Assembly (NCBI RefSeq): GCF_025574465.1
Contig: NZ_JAOBPP010000021.1
Coordinates: 682,001 to 746,000 of the forward strand
Origin: Kordiimonas aestuarii
Lineage (GTDB): Bacteria; Pseudomonadota; Alphaproteobacteria; Sphingomonadales; Kordiimonadaceae
Length of the DNA stretch: 64,000 nucleotides
Direction of reading: 5' to 3'
The translations under genes and the position numbers were made by a program. Below, piece by piece: positions 52,197 through 60,487 of the stretch (the stretch's first letter is position 1; the number at the start of each line of letters is the position of its first letter). Below the pieces are notes generated by a model. That model had not been told where the DNA came from, searched no databases, and saw only the letters and a program-made list of their open reading frames with translations.

Positions 52197-53507
52197 ATGA
52201 CCAGTTTTTCCCCGCGGGAGATTGTCTCCGAGCTTGACCGCTTCATCATCGGCCAGCAGGACGCCAAACGCGCCGTTGCCGTGGCGCTCAGGAACCGTTG
52301 GCGCCGTCAGCAGCTTGAAGGCCAGATGCGCGACGAGGTGCTGCCCAAGAACATCCTGATGATCGGGCCAACCGGCGTCGGTAAAACCGAGATCTCCCGC
52401 CGCCTTGCCAAGCTGGCCGAAGCCCCGTTTATTAAGGTTGAGGCCACCAAATTTACCGAAGTAGGGTATGTGGGCCGCGATGTGGAGCAGATCATCCGCG
52501 ACCTGATTGAAAACGCCATCCTGATGCTGAAGGAAAAGCGCCGCAAGGAAGTGGCCGCCAAGGCCGAGATCCACGCCGAAGAGCGTGTGCTGGACGCGCT
52601 TGTGGGCGACGGTGCCGGCGACGCCACGCGGCAGAAATTCCGCAAGATGCTGCGCGAGGGAGAGCTGTCGGAAAAGGAAATCGAGCTTGAAGTGGCCGAT
52701 ACCCAAAGCCCCTTCCCGCAGTTTGACATTCCCGGCATGCCAGGCGCCAGCATGGGTATGGTCAACCTTGGTGACATGTTCGGCAAGGCCATGGGCGGCC
52801 GCAAGGTCAAGAAGCGACTGAAGGTTTCGGAAGCTTATGAAGTGCTGATGGCGGAAGAAGCCGATAAGCTGGTGGATGAGGAAAGCGTGACCCGCGACGC
52901 TACCAGCCTTGTGGAGAACCACGGCATTGTCTTCCTTGATGAGATCGACAAAATCTGCGCCCGCCAGGATGTGCGCGGCGGTGATGTCAGCCGCGAAGGC
53001 GTGCAGCGCGACCTGCTGCCGCTGATTGAAGGCACGACGGTGTCGACCAAATACGGTGCGGTCAAGACCGACCATATCCTGTTTATTGCGTCCGGTGCGT
53101 TCCATATTGCCAAGCCAAGCGACCTGCTGCCTGAGCTTCAGGGCCGCTTGCCGATCAGGGTTGAACTGCGACCGCTGACGGAAGAAGACTTCAAACGCAT
53201 CCTGACGGAACCCGACTATAGCCTCATCCGCCAGTATGTCGCGCTGATGGGCACCGAAGACCTGACGCTTGAGTTCACTGAGGACGGCATCGACGAAATC
53301 GCACGTATTTCTGCACACTTTAACGAAACGGTTGAAAATATCGGTGCCCGGCGCCTGCATACCGTGCTGGAAAAAGTGCTGGAGGAAGTCAGCTTCACCG
53401 CCAGTGATCAGAGCGGCGGCAACATCACCGTAGACGCCGACTTTGTGCGCAAAAACATGGGCGAACTGGCCGAGAAAGATAACGACCTGTCCAAGTTCAT
53501 CCTATAG
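52197..53507 (+). CDS. hslU: ATP-dependent unfoldase HslU
   Basis: A 436-residue AAA+ ATPase of normal length. Walker A MIGPTGVGKTEISRRLA, pore loop VEATKFTEVGYVGRDVEQI, an I-domain insertion (about 120-230), Walker B GIVFLDEIDKICA, and sensor 2 GARRLHTVLEKVLEE. The C-terminal SKFIL tail docks into HslV. Confidence 0.96.
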   Translation: MTSFSPREIVSELDRFIIGQQDAKRAVAVALRNRWRRQQLEGQMRDEVLPKNILMIGPTGVGKTEISRRLAKLAEAPFIKVEATKFTEVGYVGRDVEQIIRDLIENAILMLKEKRRKEVAAKAEIHAEERVLDALVGDGAGDATRQKFRKMLREGELSEKEIELEVADTQSPFPQFDIPGMPGASMGMVNLGDMFGKAMGGRKVKKRLKVSEAYEVLMAEEADKLVDEESVTRDATSLVENHGIVFLDEIDKICARQDVRGGDVSREGVQRDLLPLIEGTTVSTKYGAVKTDHILFIASGAFHIAKPSDLLPELQGRLPIRVELRPLTEEDFKRILTEPDYSLIRQYVALMGTEDLTLEFTEDGIDEIARISAHFNETVENIGARRLHTVLEKVLEEVSFTASDQSGGNITVDADFVRKNMGELAEKDNDLSKFIL

Positions 53508-53611
53508 CGACCCCTAATAAATTATCATGGCGCTTCAACTGCCCGGTGGACGCCGGCGGTTGGGGCGTTATAGTTTCTGGCAAGCAAAGACAAACCAGCG
53601 GAGACACCTTC

Positions 53612-54004
53612 ATGGCCTATGACGAGAATAATATTTTCGCGAAAATTCTGCGCGACGAGATTCCGTGCAAGAAGGTCTATGAGGATGATTTTGCGCTCGC
53701 CTTCCATGATATCAACCCGCAGGCACCCGTTCATGTGCTGGTGATCCCCAAGGGGCCTTATGTGTCCATGGCGGACTTCACCGCCCATGCGCCGGATGAC
53801 CTGGTCGCCGGTTTCATGCGGGCGGTGGGTAAAACGGCGGAGGAACTTGGGCTGGCGGAAGATGGTTACCGTACGCTCGCAAATGCGGGCGAGAACGCGC
53901 ATCAGGAAGTGCCACACCTGCATATTCATATCTTTGGCGGCAAGCCGCTTGGCCCAATGCTGGTCGGGCACGCTCTAGGCGGGGAAGGCCCTGGGGGCTA
54001 TTGA
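53612..54004 (+). CDS. HIT-family nucleotide hydrolase (HinT-like)
   Basis: A 130-residue histidine-triad protein starting at ATG 53612 (MAYDENNIFAKIL) behind GCGGAG. Triad PHLHIHIFGGK, with CKKVYEDDFALAFHDINPQAPVH upstream, is HinT-type. These enzymes cleave nucleoside phosphoramidates such as adenylated lysine. Confidence 0.93.
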   Translation: MAYDENNIFAKILRDEIPCKKVYEDDFALAFHDINPQAPVHVLVIPKGPYVSMADFTAHAPDDLVAGFMRAVGKTAEELGLAEDGYRTLANAGENAHQEVPHLHIHIFGGKPLGPMLVGHALGGEGPGGY

Positions 54005-54007
54005 GTC

Positions 54008-54187
54008 TTAAAGCTCGCGTGCTTCATCGGTCAGCAAAATGGGAATACCATCCCGGATCGGGAAGGCGAGGTTTGCTGACCTGCTGATCAACTCCTGCTT
54101 TTCAGCGTCATACTCAAGCCGCTGTTTGGTAACAGGGCACACAAGAATTTCAAGAAGTTTGGGGCTGGTGCTGCTGCGCTCGCTCAT
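54008..54187 (-). CDS. Trm112-family (UPF0434) zinc-ribbon-like protein
   Basis: A 59-residue gene from ATG 54187 to TAA 54008. The protein contains PKLLEILVCPVTKQRLEYD and ANLAFPIRDGIPILLTDEAREL, the YcaR/Trm112 signature with a single Cys remaining. Trm112 proteins activate methyltransferases in eukaryotes; bacterial roles are unclear. It lies 27 bp after the LON-domain gene in the same direction. Confidence 0.9.
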   Translation of the reverse strand: MSERSSTSPKLLEILVCPVTKQRLEYDAEKQELISRSANLAFPIRDGIPILLTDEAREL

Positions 54188-54214
54188 GTTGTTTTCCGAT
54201 GTGCTGGTTGCCCC

Positions 54215-54880
54215 TTAGTGGGCTTTAGCCGGGCCTTCGCTTTTCATGGTGCTTGTCGCCGCCATGGTCAACAGGTTTCTCAAAAGTGCCGAGCGCATGT
54301 AAACCGTCTCGGCCTCCAGAAGGGCCTGTTTTTCCGCGTGCGCAAACGGCACGATCATCGACAGGGTGTTCACCAGCACGTCATCCGGCGCTTCGGCGAT
54401 GGCGCTGAAATCAGCCTCAAGCCCCTTGATGTCAAGGTAGGCTTTCAGCGACGTGAAAAGGTCGTCGCGTTCCACGGCTGTGGTGGTCTCCCCGCCCCAG
54501 GGATCGGCGGCAAAGGGCGCCCAGTTTGCCCGCACCTGCCGGTAAGGCGTGGCCGTGCTCAGTTCTTCTTCAATCCTGAACCTCGATATACCCTTGAGGC
54601 GAATGAGGAATCGACCGTCGCCGGTTTCCTTGAGTTCCGAGATCATGCCCATGCCACCTACGCCATAGAGCGCGGGCTTTTTGCCGCCTTCGTCCTTGTC
54701 CTTGGGCTGGACCATGCCAATAAGCTTGTGGCTGGCTTCCGCATCGCGCACCATCTTGAGGTAGCGCGGTTCAAAGATATTCAGCGGCAGGCTGGCACCC
54801 GGCAGCAGGATAACGCCCGAGAGCGGAAACACAGGAATGACGGACGGCAACTCCTCTAACGTATGCTCTTTGTCCGTCAC
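54215..54880 (-). CDS. LON substrate-binding-domain protein
   Basis: A 221-residue protein without ATPase or protease parts. VIPVFPLSGVILLPGASLPLNIFEPRYLKMV begins a Lon N-terminal-type domain; GMISELKETGDGRFLIRLKGISRFRI continues it. A helical tail follows. Such stand-alone domains are common in alphaproteobacteria, and some link to protein quality control. It is 9 bp after the thioredoxin/TPR gene. Confidence 0.92.
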   Translation of the reverse strand: MTDKEHTLEELPSVIPVFPLSGVILLPGASLPLNIFEPRYLKMVRDAEASHKLIGMVQPKDKDEGGKKPALYGVGGMGMISELKETGDGRFLIRLKGISRFRIEEELSTATPYRQVRANWAPFAADPWGGETTTAVERDDLFTSLKAYLDIKGLEADFSAIAEAPDDVLVNTLSMIVPFAHAEKQALLEAETVYMRSALLRNLLTMAATSTMKSEGPAKAH

Positions 54881-54889
54881 ACCACGCTC

Positions 54890-55828
54890 CTAGCTGAACA
54901 GTACCGAAGACAGGCGGCGCCTGTACTTCAGGGTGAAGGGGTCTGTCGCTCCCTGTGCTTCAAAAAGCTTCAGCAGCTGCTTGCGCGCGGCATCATCGTT
55001 CCATTCGCGGTCCCGCATGATGATACCAAGAAGGGCCTCGGCGGCTTTATCAAGCGCGCCCTGCCCCTGGTACGCCAGCGCGAGCTTGTAGCGTGCCTCA
55101 TGGTTCATCGGGTCGGCAGCGACCTCAGCCTCAAGCGCGCTGGCGTCACCAGCGTCCTTTGCCTCATCAGCCAGTTGAAGGGCGGCGCGGATACGGGCAA
55201 GCCGTTCCTTGAGCTTGGCATCTTCAACCTTGCTTTCGTCGATAGTGTCGAGGATCTGCCCGGTTTGTTCGCCCTGCCCCAGCTTGGCCGACGCGTCGGC
55301 CATGCCGATAAGCGCGTGCACGTTACCCTCGTCATGCATCAGGATCTGTTGGTAAACCTGGGCGGCCTGCATGGCCTCGCCAGCGTCGAACAGCTCATCG
55401 GCATGCGCCAGTGCTTCCGCCAGCGGGTCGCCTTCGCTGCCGCCTTCGCCGCCTGACAGTTGTGTCAGCCGGTCAATGAAGGTTTTGAGGTGCGATGCGG
55501 GCACGGCACCCTGAAAGCCGTCGACCGGTTGCCCCTGCCAGAAAGCCAGCACAGTTGGCAGGCTTTGGACCTGAAGCTGGGAACACAAAGTCTGGTTTTC
55601 GTCAGCGTTTACTTTCACCAGCGCCACGGCGCCACCCGCAGCCTTCACAGCGGCTTCAAGGGCAGGCATCAGTTGTTTGCACGGGCCACACCAGTCCGCC
55701 CAGAAGTCAACGATCACAGGCCGGGTGCGCGACGCGGCGATAACATCTTCGCCGAAATTGCGGACGTCACTGTCCTTGATCATATCTGCATCTGCGGTGT
55801 TTACGTCACCGCCCAATATGGTTTCCAT
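54890..55828 (-). CDS. cnoX: Thioredoxin-TPR protein (CnoX/YbbN-like)
   Basis: A 312-residue protein starting at ATG 55828 (METILGGD). The thioredoxin fold has VIVDFWADWCGPCKQLMPAL with a CGPC active site, unlike E. coli CnoX (SQHC). Tetratricopeptide-type helices follow (about 125-300). CnoX proteins are holdases that pass oxidatively damaged proteins to GroEL. Confidence 0.88.
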   Translation of the reverse strand: METILGGDVNTADADMIKDSDVRNFGEDVIAASRTRPVIVDFWADWCGPCKQLMPALEAAVKAAGGAVALVKVNADENQTLCSQLQVQSLPTVLAFWQGQPVDGFQGAVPASHLKTFIDRLTQLSGGEGGSEGDPLAEALAHADELFDAGEAMQAAQVYQQILMHDEGNVHALIGMADASAKLGQGEQTGQILDTIDESKVEDAKLKERLARIRAALQLADEAKDAGDASALEAEVAADPMNHEARYKLALAYQGQGALDKAAEALLGIIMRDREWNDDAARKQLLKLFEAQGATDPFTLKYRRRLSSVLFS

Positions 55829-55941
55829 AACGATACTCTTGTTAATTTTTTTGCCCGAGGCGGCGTCAGCTCTTTCCGCGACCATAGGCGCTCAGTCGCG
55901 TCATGACCAGTGGGGATTGATGAAATTTTCTGTGCGCAGCG

Positions 55942-56475
55942 TCAGGATAAAGTGTCGAAGTCGATCACCTGCGCGGTGTAACCGCAGGCTTGGACAAAGC
56001 GCATGAGCTCAGACGGCTTTATTGCGGTAGTGGCGGCATTATGAAGGGGGTGCACATTTATCAGGTCACCGTCCAGCAAGTGTTTATCAATGGCGAAGAC
56101 CAGCGGCGGCGTGCCTCCTTCGAGAACGCGGTTGTTATAAAGCGCAAGCGGTGTGACCGAGCCCGGCACCACCCCGAGATAGCTCATCAGGCTATCGGCG
56201 GAACCAAACGACAGGCGACCCAGCGCAATCCGGTCGGCCAATGTGCGCAGATCTACCTTGCGGTTTTCCTCAAGCGTGATGAGCGCACGGCGCTTTTTCT
56301 TGTCGCGCACAAAGAGGTTTTTGGTGTGCGCGCCGGGCATGCCTCCTTCGCTGCTGATACGCGCCGCCTGTGCGTCTTCAACGGTGAAAACAGGCTCATG
56401 GCGATAGGTTCTAACCTCAATGCCCAGGCCTTCAAGGAAGGCATAAAGGGCTTGTTCCGATTTTGGCGATTCCAT
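55942..56475 (-). CDS. YbaK/ProXp-type aminoacyl-tRNA editing protein
   Basis: A 177-residue INS-like editing domain: HEPVFTVEDAQA, PGAHTKNLFVRDKKKRRALITLEENRKVDL with the conserved Lys, GSADSLMSYLGVVPGSVTPLAL and VFAIDKHLLDGDLINVHP. It is probably a ProXp-ala type deacylase that clears Ala-tRNA(Pro). Confidence 0.9.
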   Translation of the reverse strand: MESPKSEQALYAFLEGLGIEVRTYRHEPVFTVEDAQAARISSEGGMPGAHTKNLFVRDKKKRRALITLEENRKVDLRTLADRIALGRLSFGSADSLMSYLGVVPGSVTPLALYNNRVLEGGTPPLVFAIDKHLLDGDLINVHPLHNAATTAIKPSELMRFVQACGYTAQVIDFDTLS

Positions 56476-56648
56476 GTAAAATTCCCGATTTTCCCTACGG
56501 CTATCAACAGTCTTTCGTGCAAATATCCATTATTTTCATTGGCTTAAGCAAGTTTCATAAAAAAATAAAAAAAGGTGTTGCAAAGGAAAGGTGGATAGCT
56601 ATTATCCCGCCTCGCAAGCAGCAATGCTTGTGACCCCTTACGTGTTGA

Positions 56649-56723
56649 GCGGGCGTAGCTCAGGGGTAGAGCATAACCTTGCCAAGGTTAGGGTCGTGAG
56701 TTCGAATCTCATCGCCCGCTCCA
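56649..56723 (+). tRNA. tRNA-Gly (GCC)
   Basis: 75 bases with encoded CCA. Acceptor stem GCGGGCG pairs with CGCCCGC; D-arm GCTCAGGGGTAGAGC; anticodon stem ACCTTGCCAAGGT with GCC; T-loop GTTCGAATC. A hairpin (56729-56746) and a terminator follow. Confidence 0.98.
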
Positions 56724-56751
56724 TTATCTCCCTGATTTATCAGGGATTTAC

Positions 56752-56789
56752 AAAAGCCTCCCACACTGGAAACAGTCGGGAGGTTTTTT
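56752..56789 (+). terminator. Rho-independent terminator after tRNA-Gly
   Basis: CCTCCC (56757-56762) pairs with GGGAGG (56778-56783), with inner stem ACTG-GAAA-CAGT closing a GNRA-type loop, then TTTTTT. AAAA before the stem would let it also end leftward transcripts. Confidence 0.85.
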
Positions 56790-56800
56790 GTTTTGTGCGC

Positions 56801-56986
56801 TTAGAGGCCGGCGAGCCGGGCCAGGATAGCGCGTTTTTCATCATTGCTGGCGCGCGACCAGACACCAATTTCAAATGGCGTGCGCAGGCAGCCGATGCAA
56901 TAGCTTCCGCCCGGGTCCAGCTTGCATACACCGGTACAGGGGCTTTCGACTTCATCAGCTACATCATTTTCGGGTTTGGTGTGCAT
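56801..56986 (-). CDS. DUF1289 Cys-rich protein
   Basis: A 61-residue protein with VESPCTGVCKLDPGGSYCIGCLRT, the four-Cys DUF1289 signature (likely metal site), and a C-terminal helix WSRASNDEKRAILARL. Function unknown. It lies 6 bp after slyX. Confidence 0.9.
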   Translation of the reverse strand: MHTKPENDVADEVESPCTGVCKLDPGGSYCIGCLRTPFEIGVWSRASNDEKRAILARLAGL

Positions 56987-56992
56987 GGCGGC

Positions 56993-57205
56993 TCAATAAT
57001 GCGGCGGCGGCGGGTCCGCCTTTGCGTCGGTGCGCCCCGCCTCAAGGTCGGCCATGTCGTTTTGCAGCTTGTCGAGCCGGCGTGTCAACCGATCAATCAG
57101 CGCCCATTGTTTGGTTACGATATCGTTGAGGCTGTCGATCGTCTCCTGCTGGAAGGCGAATTTTACCTCAAGGTCTGATATCCGGCTGTCTGATTGTTCG
57201 CTCAT
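56993..57205 (-). CDS. slyX: SlyX-family protein
   Basis: A 70-residue coiled-coil protein (ISDLEVKFAFQQETIDSLNDIVTKQ then DRLTRRLDKLQNDMADLE) ending in PPPPHY, the hallmark SlyX tail. Function unknown. Its start overlaps the end of the acyl-CoA ligase gene by 4 bp. Confidence 0.92.
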   Translation of the reverse strand: MSEQSDSRISDLEVKFAFQQETIDSLNDIVTKQWALIDRLTRRLDKLQNDMADLEAGRTDAKADPPPPHY

Positions 57206-59007
57206 GCGTTTTTTGCTTTCGCCCGGTGGTAAAGTTTTTCCAGTCGCTCGCCATAGACCGCGCCCGCCACATGGCGGCGCAGCTTCAGGGTTGGTGTCAG
57301 TTGCTCGTTCTCGATCGAGAAGGCTTCATCGGCAACGATGAACTTGCGCACCTTCTCAAGGTTCGAGAGCCGCCCGTTGATACGGGTGACCGCGTGGTCG
57401 ATGGCGCGGTGCAGGTCGGCATCGGCATTCAGGTCCATGTTGTCCGCGTTCTTACCGTGCTCCTTCGCCCAGCCGCGCAGCCACTCGGCGTCCGGCACAA
57501 TAAGGCCCACGAGGTGGGGCTTGCGGTCACCATAGACCATGGCCTGCGCGATCTCGTCCTCAAGTGCCAGCATGCCTTCAATACGCTGGGGCGAGACATT
57601 GTCACCCTTGTCGTTGACGATGATATCCTTTTTGCGGTCGGTGATCATCAGGTGGCCGTCCTCATCAAAGGTGCCGATGTCACCGGTGTGCAGCCAGCCG
57701 TGCACGATTGTTTTGGCGGTTGCCCGGTCGTCACGCCAATAGCCCTTCATCACCAAATCTCCGCGCACGAGGATTTCACCGTCGTCTGCGATGCGCACTT
57801 CCGTGTCAGGGAAAACAAGGCCGACTGTGTGGGCCTTGGGGGCCGACGGCGGGTTGACCGAGATGATCGGCCCGGATTCTGTCTGGCCATAGCCTTGCAG
57901 AAGTGGCAGGCCAAGGGCTTCGAAGAAATACCCCACATCCGGCGCCAGTGGGGCCCCACCCGAAACCAGCGCCTTGATACGCCCACCAAACTGATTATTC
58001 ACCTTGCGCCTGACTGTCAGCGACAGGAAGATATTCTCAAACTTTTCGATGAAGGTGAGAGGTTCGTGCTTGGCTTTTTTGGTGCCAAGCTCGATCGCCC
58101 GGTTGAACATCTTCGCTTTTGTGCCGCCTTCTTTTTCAATGGCGCGGCTGATGCGGGTGCGCAGCATCTCAAAGAGGCGCGGTACCACGACCATCACGGT
58201 TGGTTTGGCTTCGGCCATATTGGCGGCGAGCTTTTCAAGGCTTTCGGCGTACCAGATCTGGGCACCGATGGTCAGCGGCCAGCATTGGCCCGCCGTATGT
58301 TCATAGGCGTGGCTGAGCGGCAGGAAAGAAAGGAAGGTATTGTTCTCAAGGCCCAACTCGCGGAAAATCTCAATCGCGCCCTCGGCGTTATGCAGAATGG
58401 AGCCGTGGTGGGTTTTCACACCCTTGGGCGCGCCGCCGGTGCCGGAGGTGTATATGAGGCAGGCGATATCATGGCGGGAGACGTCCTGCGCACGTTTGGC
58501 ATAGTGCGCGATGTCAGCTTTCTCAGCAGCCAGCGCCTCGTCCCAGTGGTGTACCCCCACATTCACCTGTTGTTCAAGCTTCACTGGTTCGATGGTGATG
58601 GCATGTTCCAGTTCATCGGACTGATGGGCCGCCTTAAGGAACGTGCGGGCAAGCTGTTTCGTTGATACGATTGCCGCTTTGGCGCCGCTGTTTTCCAGGA
58701 TATGCAGATGGTCGCGCGCGGTGTTGGTGATATAGGCTGGCACGGTAATGGCACCGGCGGCCATGATGGCAAAGTCCGCGATCATCCATTCCGGGCGGTT
58801 TTCGGACACAATGACAACACGGTCACCAGGCTCGACCCCCAGGCGTTCCAGCGCGCGGGCGAGCTTGGTAATCGTCTCGGCGACGTCATGCCAGCTTTTT
58901 GACTGCCAGGTGCCATCTCGTTTGGCGCACAGCAGGGGTGCATCACCCATTTTGGCGGCCTGGTCAAAGAACATGGCCGTCAGGCTTTGCCAACGCGTGT
59001 TTGGCAT
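57202..59007 (-). CDS. AMP-forming long-chain acyl-CoA ligase
   Basis: A 601-residue ANL enzyme starting at ATG 59007 (MPNTRWQSLTAMF) behind GGGAG. ATP motif CLIYTSGTGGAPKGVKTHHG, core GYGQTESGPIISVNPP, WLHTGDIGTFDEDGHL and the C-terminal GDNVSPQRIEG. Activates a fatty or other carboxylic acid as acyl-AMP and then the CoA thioester. It is of the FadD15-like bacterial group. Confidence 0.92.
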   Translation of the reverse strand: MPNTRWQSLTAMFFDQAAKMGDAPLLCAKRDGTWQSKSWHDVAETITKLARALERLGVEPGDRVVIVSENRPEWMIADFAIMAAGAITVPAYITNTARDHLHILENSGAKAAIVSTKQLARTFLKAAHQSDELEHAITIEPVKLEQQVNVGVHHWDEALAAEKADIAHYAKRAQDVSRHDIACLIYTSGTGGAPKGVKTHHGSILHNAEGAIEIFRELGLENNTFLSFLPLSHAYEHTAGQCWPLTIGAQIWYAESLEKLAANMAEAKPTVMVVVPRLFEMLRTRISRAIEKEGGTKAKMFNRAIELGTKKAKHEPLTFIEKFENIFLSLTVRRKVNNQFGGRIKALVSGGAPLAPDVGYFFEALGLPLLQGYGQTESGPIISVNPPSAPKAHTVGLVFPDTEVRIADDGEILVRGDLVMKGYWRDDRATAKTIVHGWLHTGDIGTFDEDGHLMITDRKKDIIVNDKGDNVSPQRIEGMLALEDEIAQAMVYGDRKPHLVGLIVPDAEWLRGWAKEHGKNADNMDLNADADLHRAIDHAVTRINGRLSNLEKVRKFIVADEAFSIENEQLTPTLKLRRHVAGAVYGERLEKLYHRAKAKNA

Positions 59008-59191
59008 GTGTCTGGTCTCCCTCTTCTTCCCCCGAAGGTTCCGCCCTTTTTGACCCAAAACGCGAAAAGGGGCAAGCATCAAGCGCTGTCAGCGCTGTCA
59101 AATTGCCGCGAGCGGTGACGCGTATAAAAAAGTTGTCTATTCGCGGCGATCTTGCTTGCATGTGGGGGGAGGCGATGCCATACCCGGAGGC

Positions 59192-60436
59192 ATGCGACAC
59201 AGTGCTGACGCAGAAATCAACGATGGTTTGTGGGCCATGAACGGCGATCACGAAGATAAATCTGAAGATACAGACCACGAAGTCCCAGACGACTTTTCGC
59301 CTGCCGCCCCCGGTGGCCATGCTCAGACCGATGCTGAAGAACGCCGCCTGCATTTGCGCGCCTTTGACTATTGGCATGCGCTGAAGGGTGACCGTGTTTT
59401 TCCGCTGTTCAAGGAACTGAGCCCGCAAGGGCTTGCACCGTTTAAAACCAACAGCCTTCTTCTGGAGTTTACGCCAGCCGGCGCCACCGTGCGTTTCGTC
59501 GGCGATGCAGTTGTGAGCCTGATGGAAGAGCCGATCGCCGCCGGTACCAAGCTTGAGGAAATGCCGGGCTCGCCTTTTGCCACCGCGCTCCTTGGCCAGT
59601 TTGATAGTGATGATGGCCGGACCCGGGCGGCGGAATTTGAATTTGTCGAAGACTTTCTCGACTGCCGGGGCATCATGCTGCCGTTCAGCCGCACCGGGGA
59701 TGACGCCCATTTTATCATGGTGGTTGTCAGTTTCCGGCAGCGTGAAGAATGGAAACCGTCCGCCAATGCGCCGGACGGTGCGCCGTCGCTCACCCCGGAT
59801 GCGGCGATTGAACATGAAAGGGATGCTTCGGACGCAGAAGCCCTCGCGGCGCCGCTTGAAGCATGCGAAGACGCGGTCTCGCAGGTGGCGCACCTTGATG
59901 GCGGTGGCCGGGACAGTCTCTATAACGCCCTGGCCGCAGCGCTCAGGCTATATGAAGAAGCCAGCCTGAATCCAATGGCCTATCAAGCGCTCCTCGCGGA
60001 AAATAACCTGAGGGTGCAGGCCCGTGCACCCTATACGCCGGTGCTCAAGCTCACCTTCGGGCTAAACTATGACAAAACCCGGCTGACGGAATATGCCGCC
60101 GCGCTCGCCTTCGCCCGGCGTGAAGGCGAAACGTCGGAGACGCTGGCATCTTTCCTCAAGGCGCAGCCGGGCGGCATCAAGGGTTGTGTCAAGGCCGAGC
60201 GCGAGGCGCGTCGCAGCAAAGAGGGCACCAGCGCTCACACCCGGCAGGAAGCGGCGCTGGCGACCGCCCGCAAGGCCCAGGCCCATGATTTGACCACACT
60301 TGAAAACAAAGGAGAGTTCTGCCTTGTGCTTGCACGCCGCAAAGACGGCGGCGGGCTTGAGGCGATCGGCGTAGCGGAAAGCCCGCCGGGTGAGGTGGAC
60401 GCAGCCCTGCGCCGCCTTCACCGCAAGAGTGAATGA
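59192..60436 (+). CDS. PAS-like domain protein
   Basis: About 414 residues from ATG 59192; upstream TTG 59156 and downstream ATG 59237 are alternatives. The first half has RLHLRAFDYWHALKGDRVFP, LEFTPAGATVRFVGDAVVSLM and FVEDFLDCRGIMLPFSRTG, like alphaproteobacterial PAS_5-type sensor proteins. The second half is helical with no enzyme motif. Regulator or localisation role unknown. Confidence 0.7.
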   Translation: MRHSADAEINDGLWAMNGDHEDKSEDTDHEVPDDFSPAAPGGHAQTDAEERRLHLRAFDYWHALKGDRVFPLFKELSPQGLAPFKTNSLLLEFTPAGATVRFVGDAVVSLMEEPIAAGTKLEEMPGSPFATALLGQFDSDDGRTRAAEFEFVEDFLDCRGIMLPFSRTGDDAHFIMVVVSFRQREEWKPSANAPDGAPSLTPDAAIEHERDASDAEALAAPLEACEDAVSQVAHLDGGGRDSLYNALAAALRLYEEASLNPMAYQALLAENNLRVQARAPYTPVLKLTFGLNYDKTRLTEYAAALAFARREGETSETLASFLKAQPGGIKGCVKAEREARRSKEGTSAHTRQEAALATARKAQAHDLTTLENKGEFCLVLARRKDGGGLEAIGVAESPPGEVDAALRRLHRKSE

Positions 60437-60487
60437 AAACAATAAAATAAAGACCCCAGTTACCAAGGTTTTGAAGGGACCAAAAAA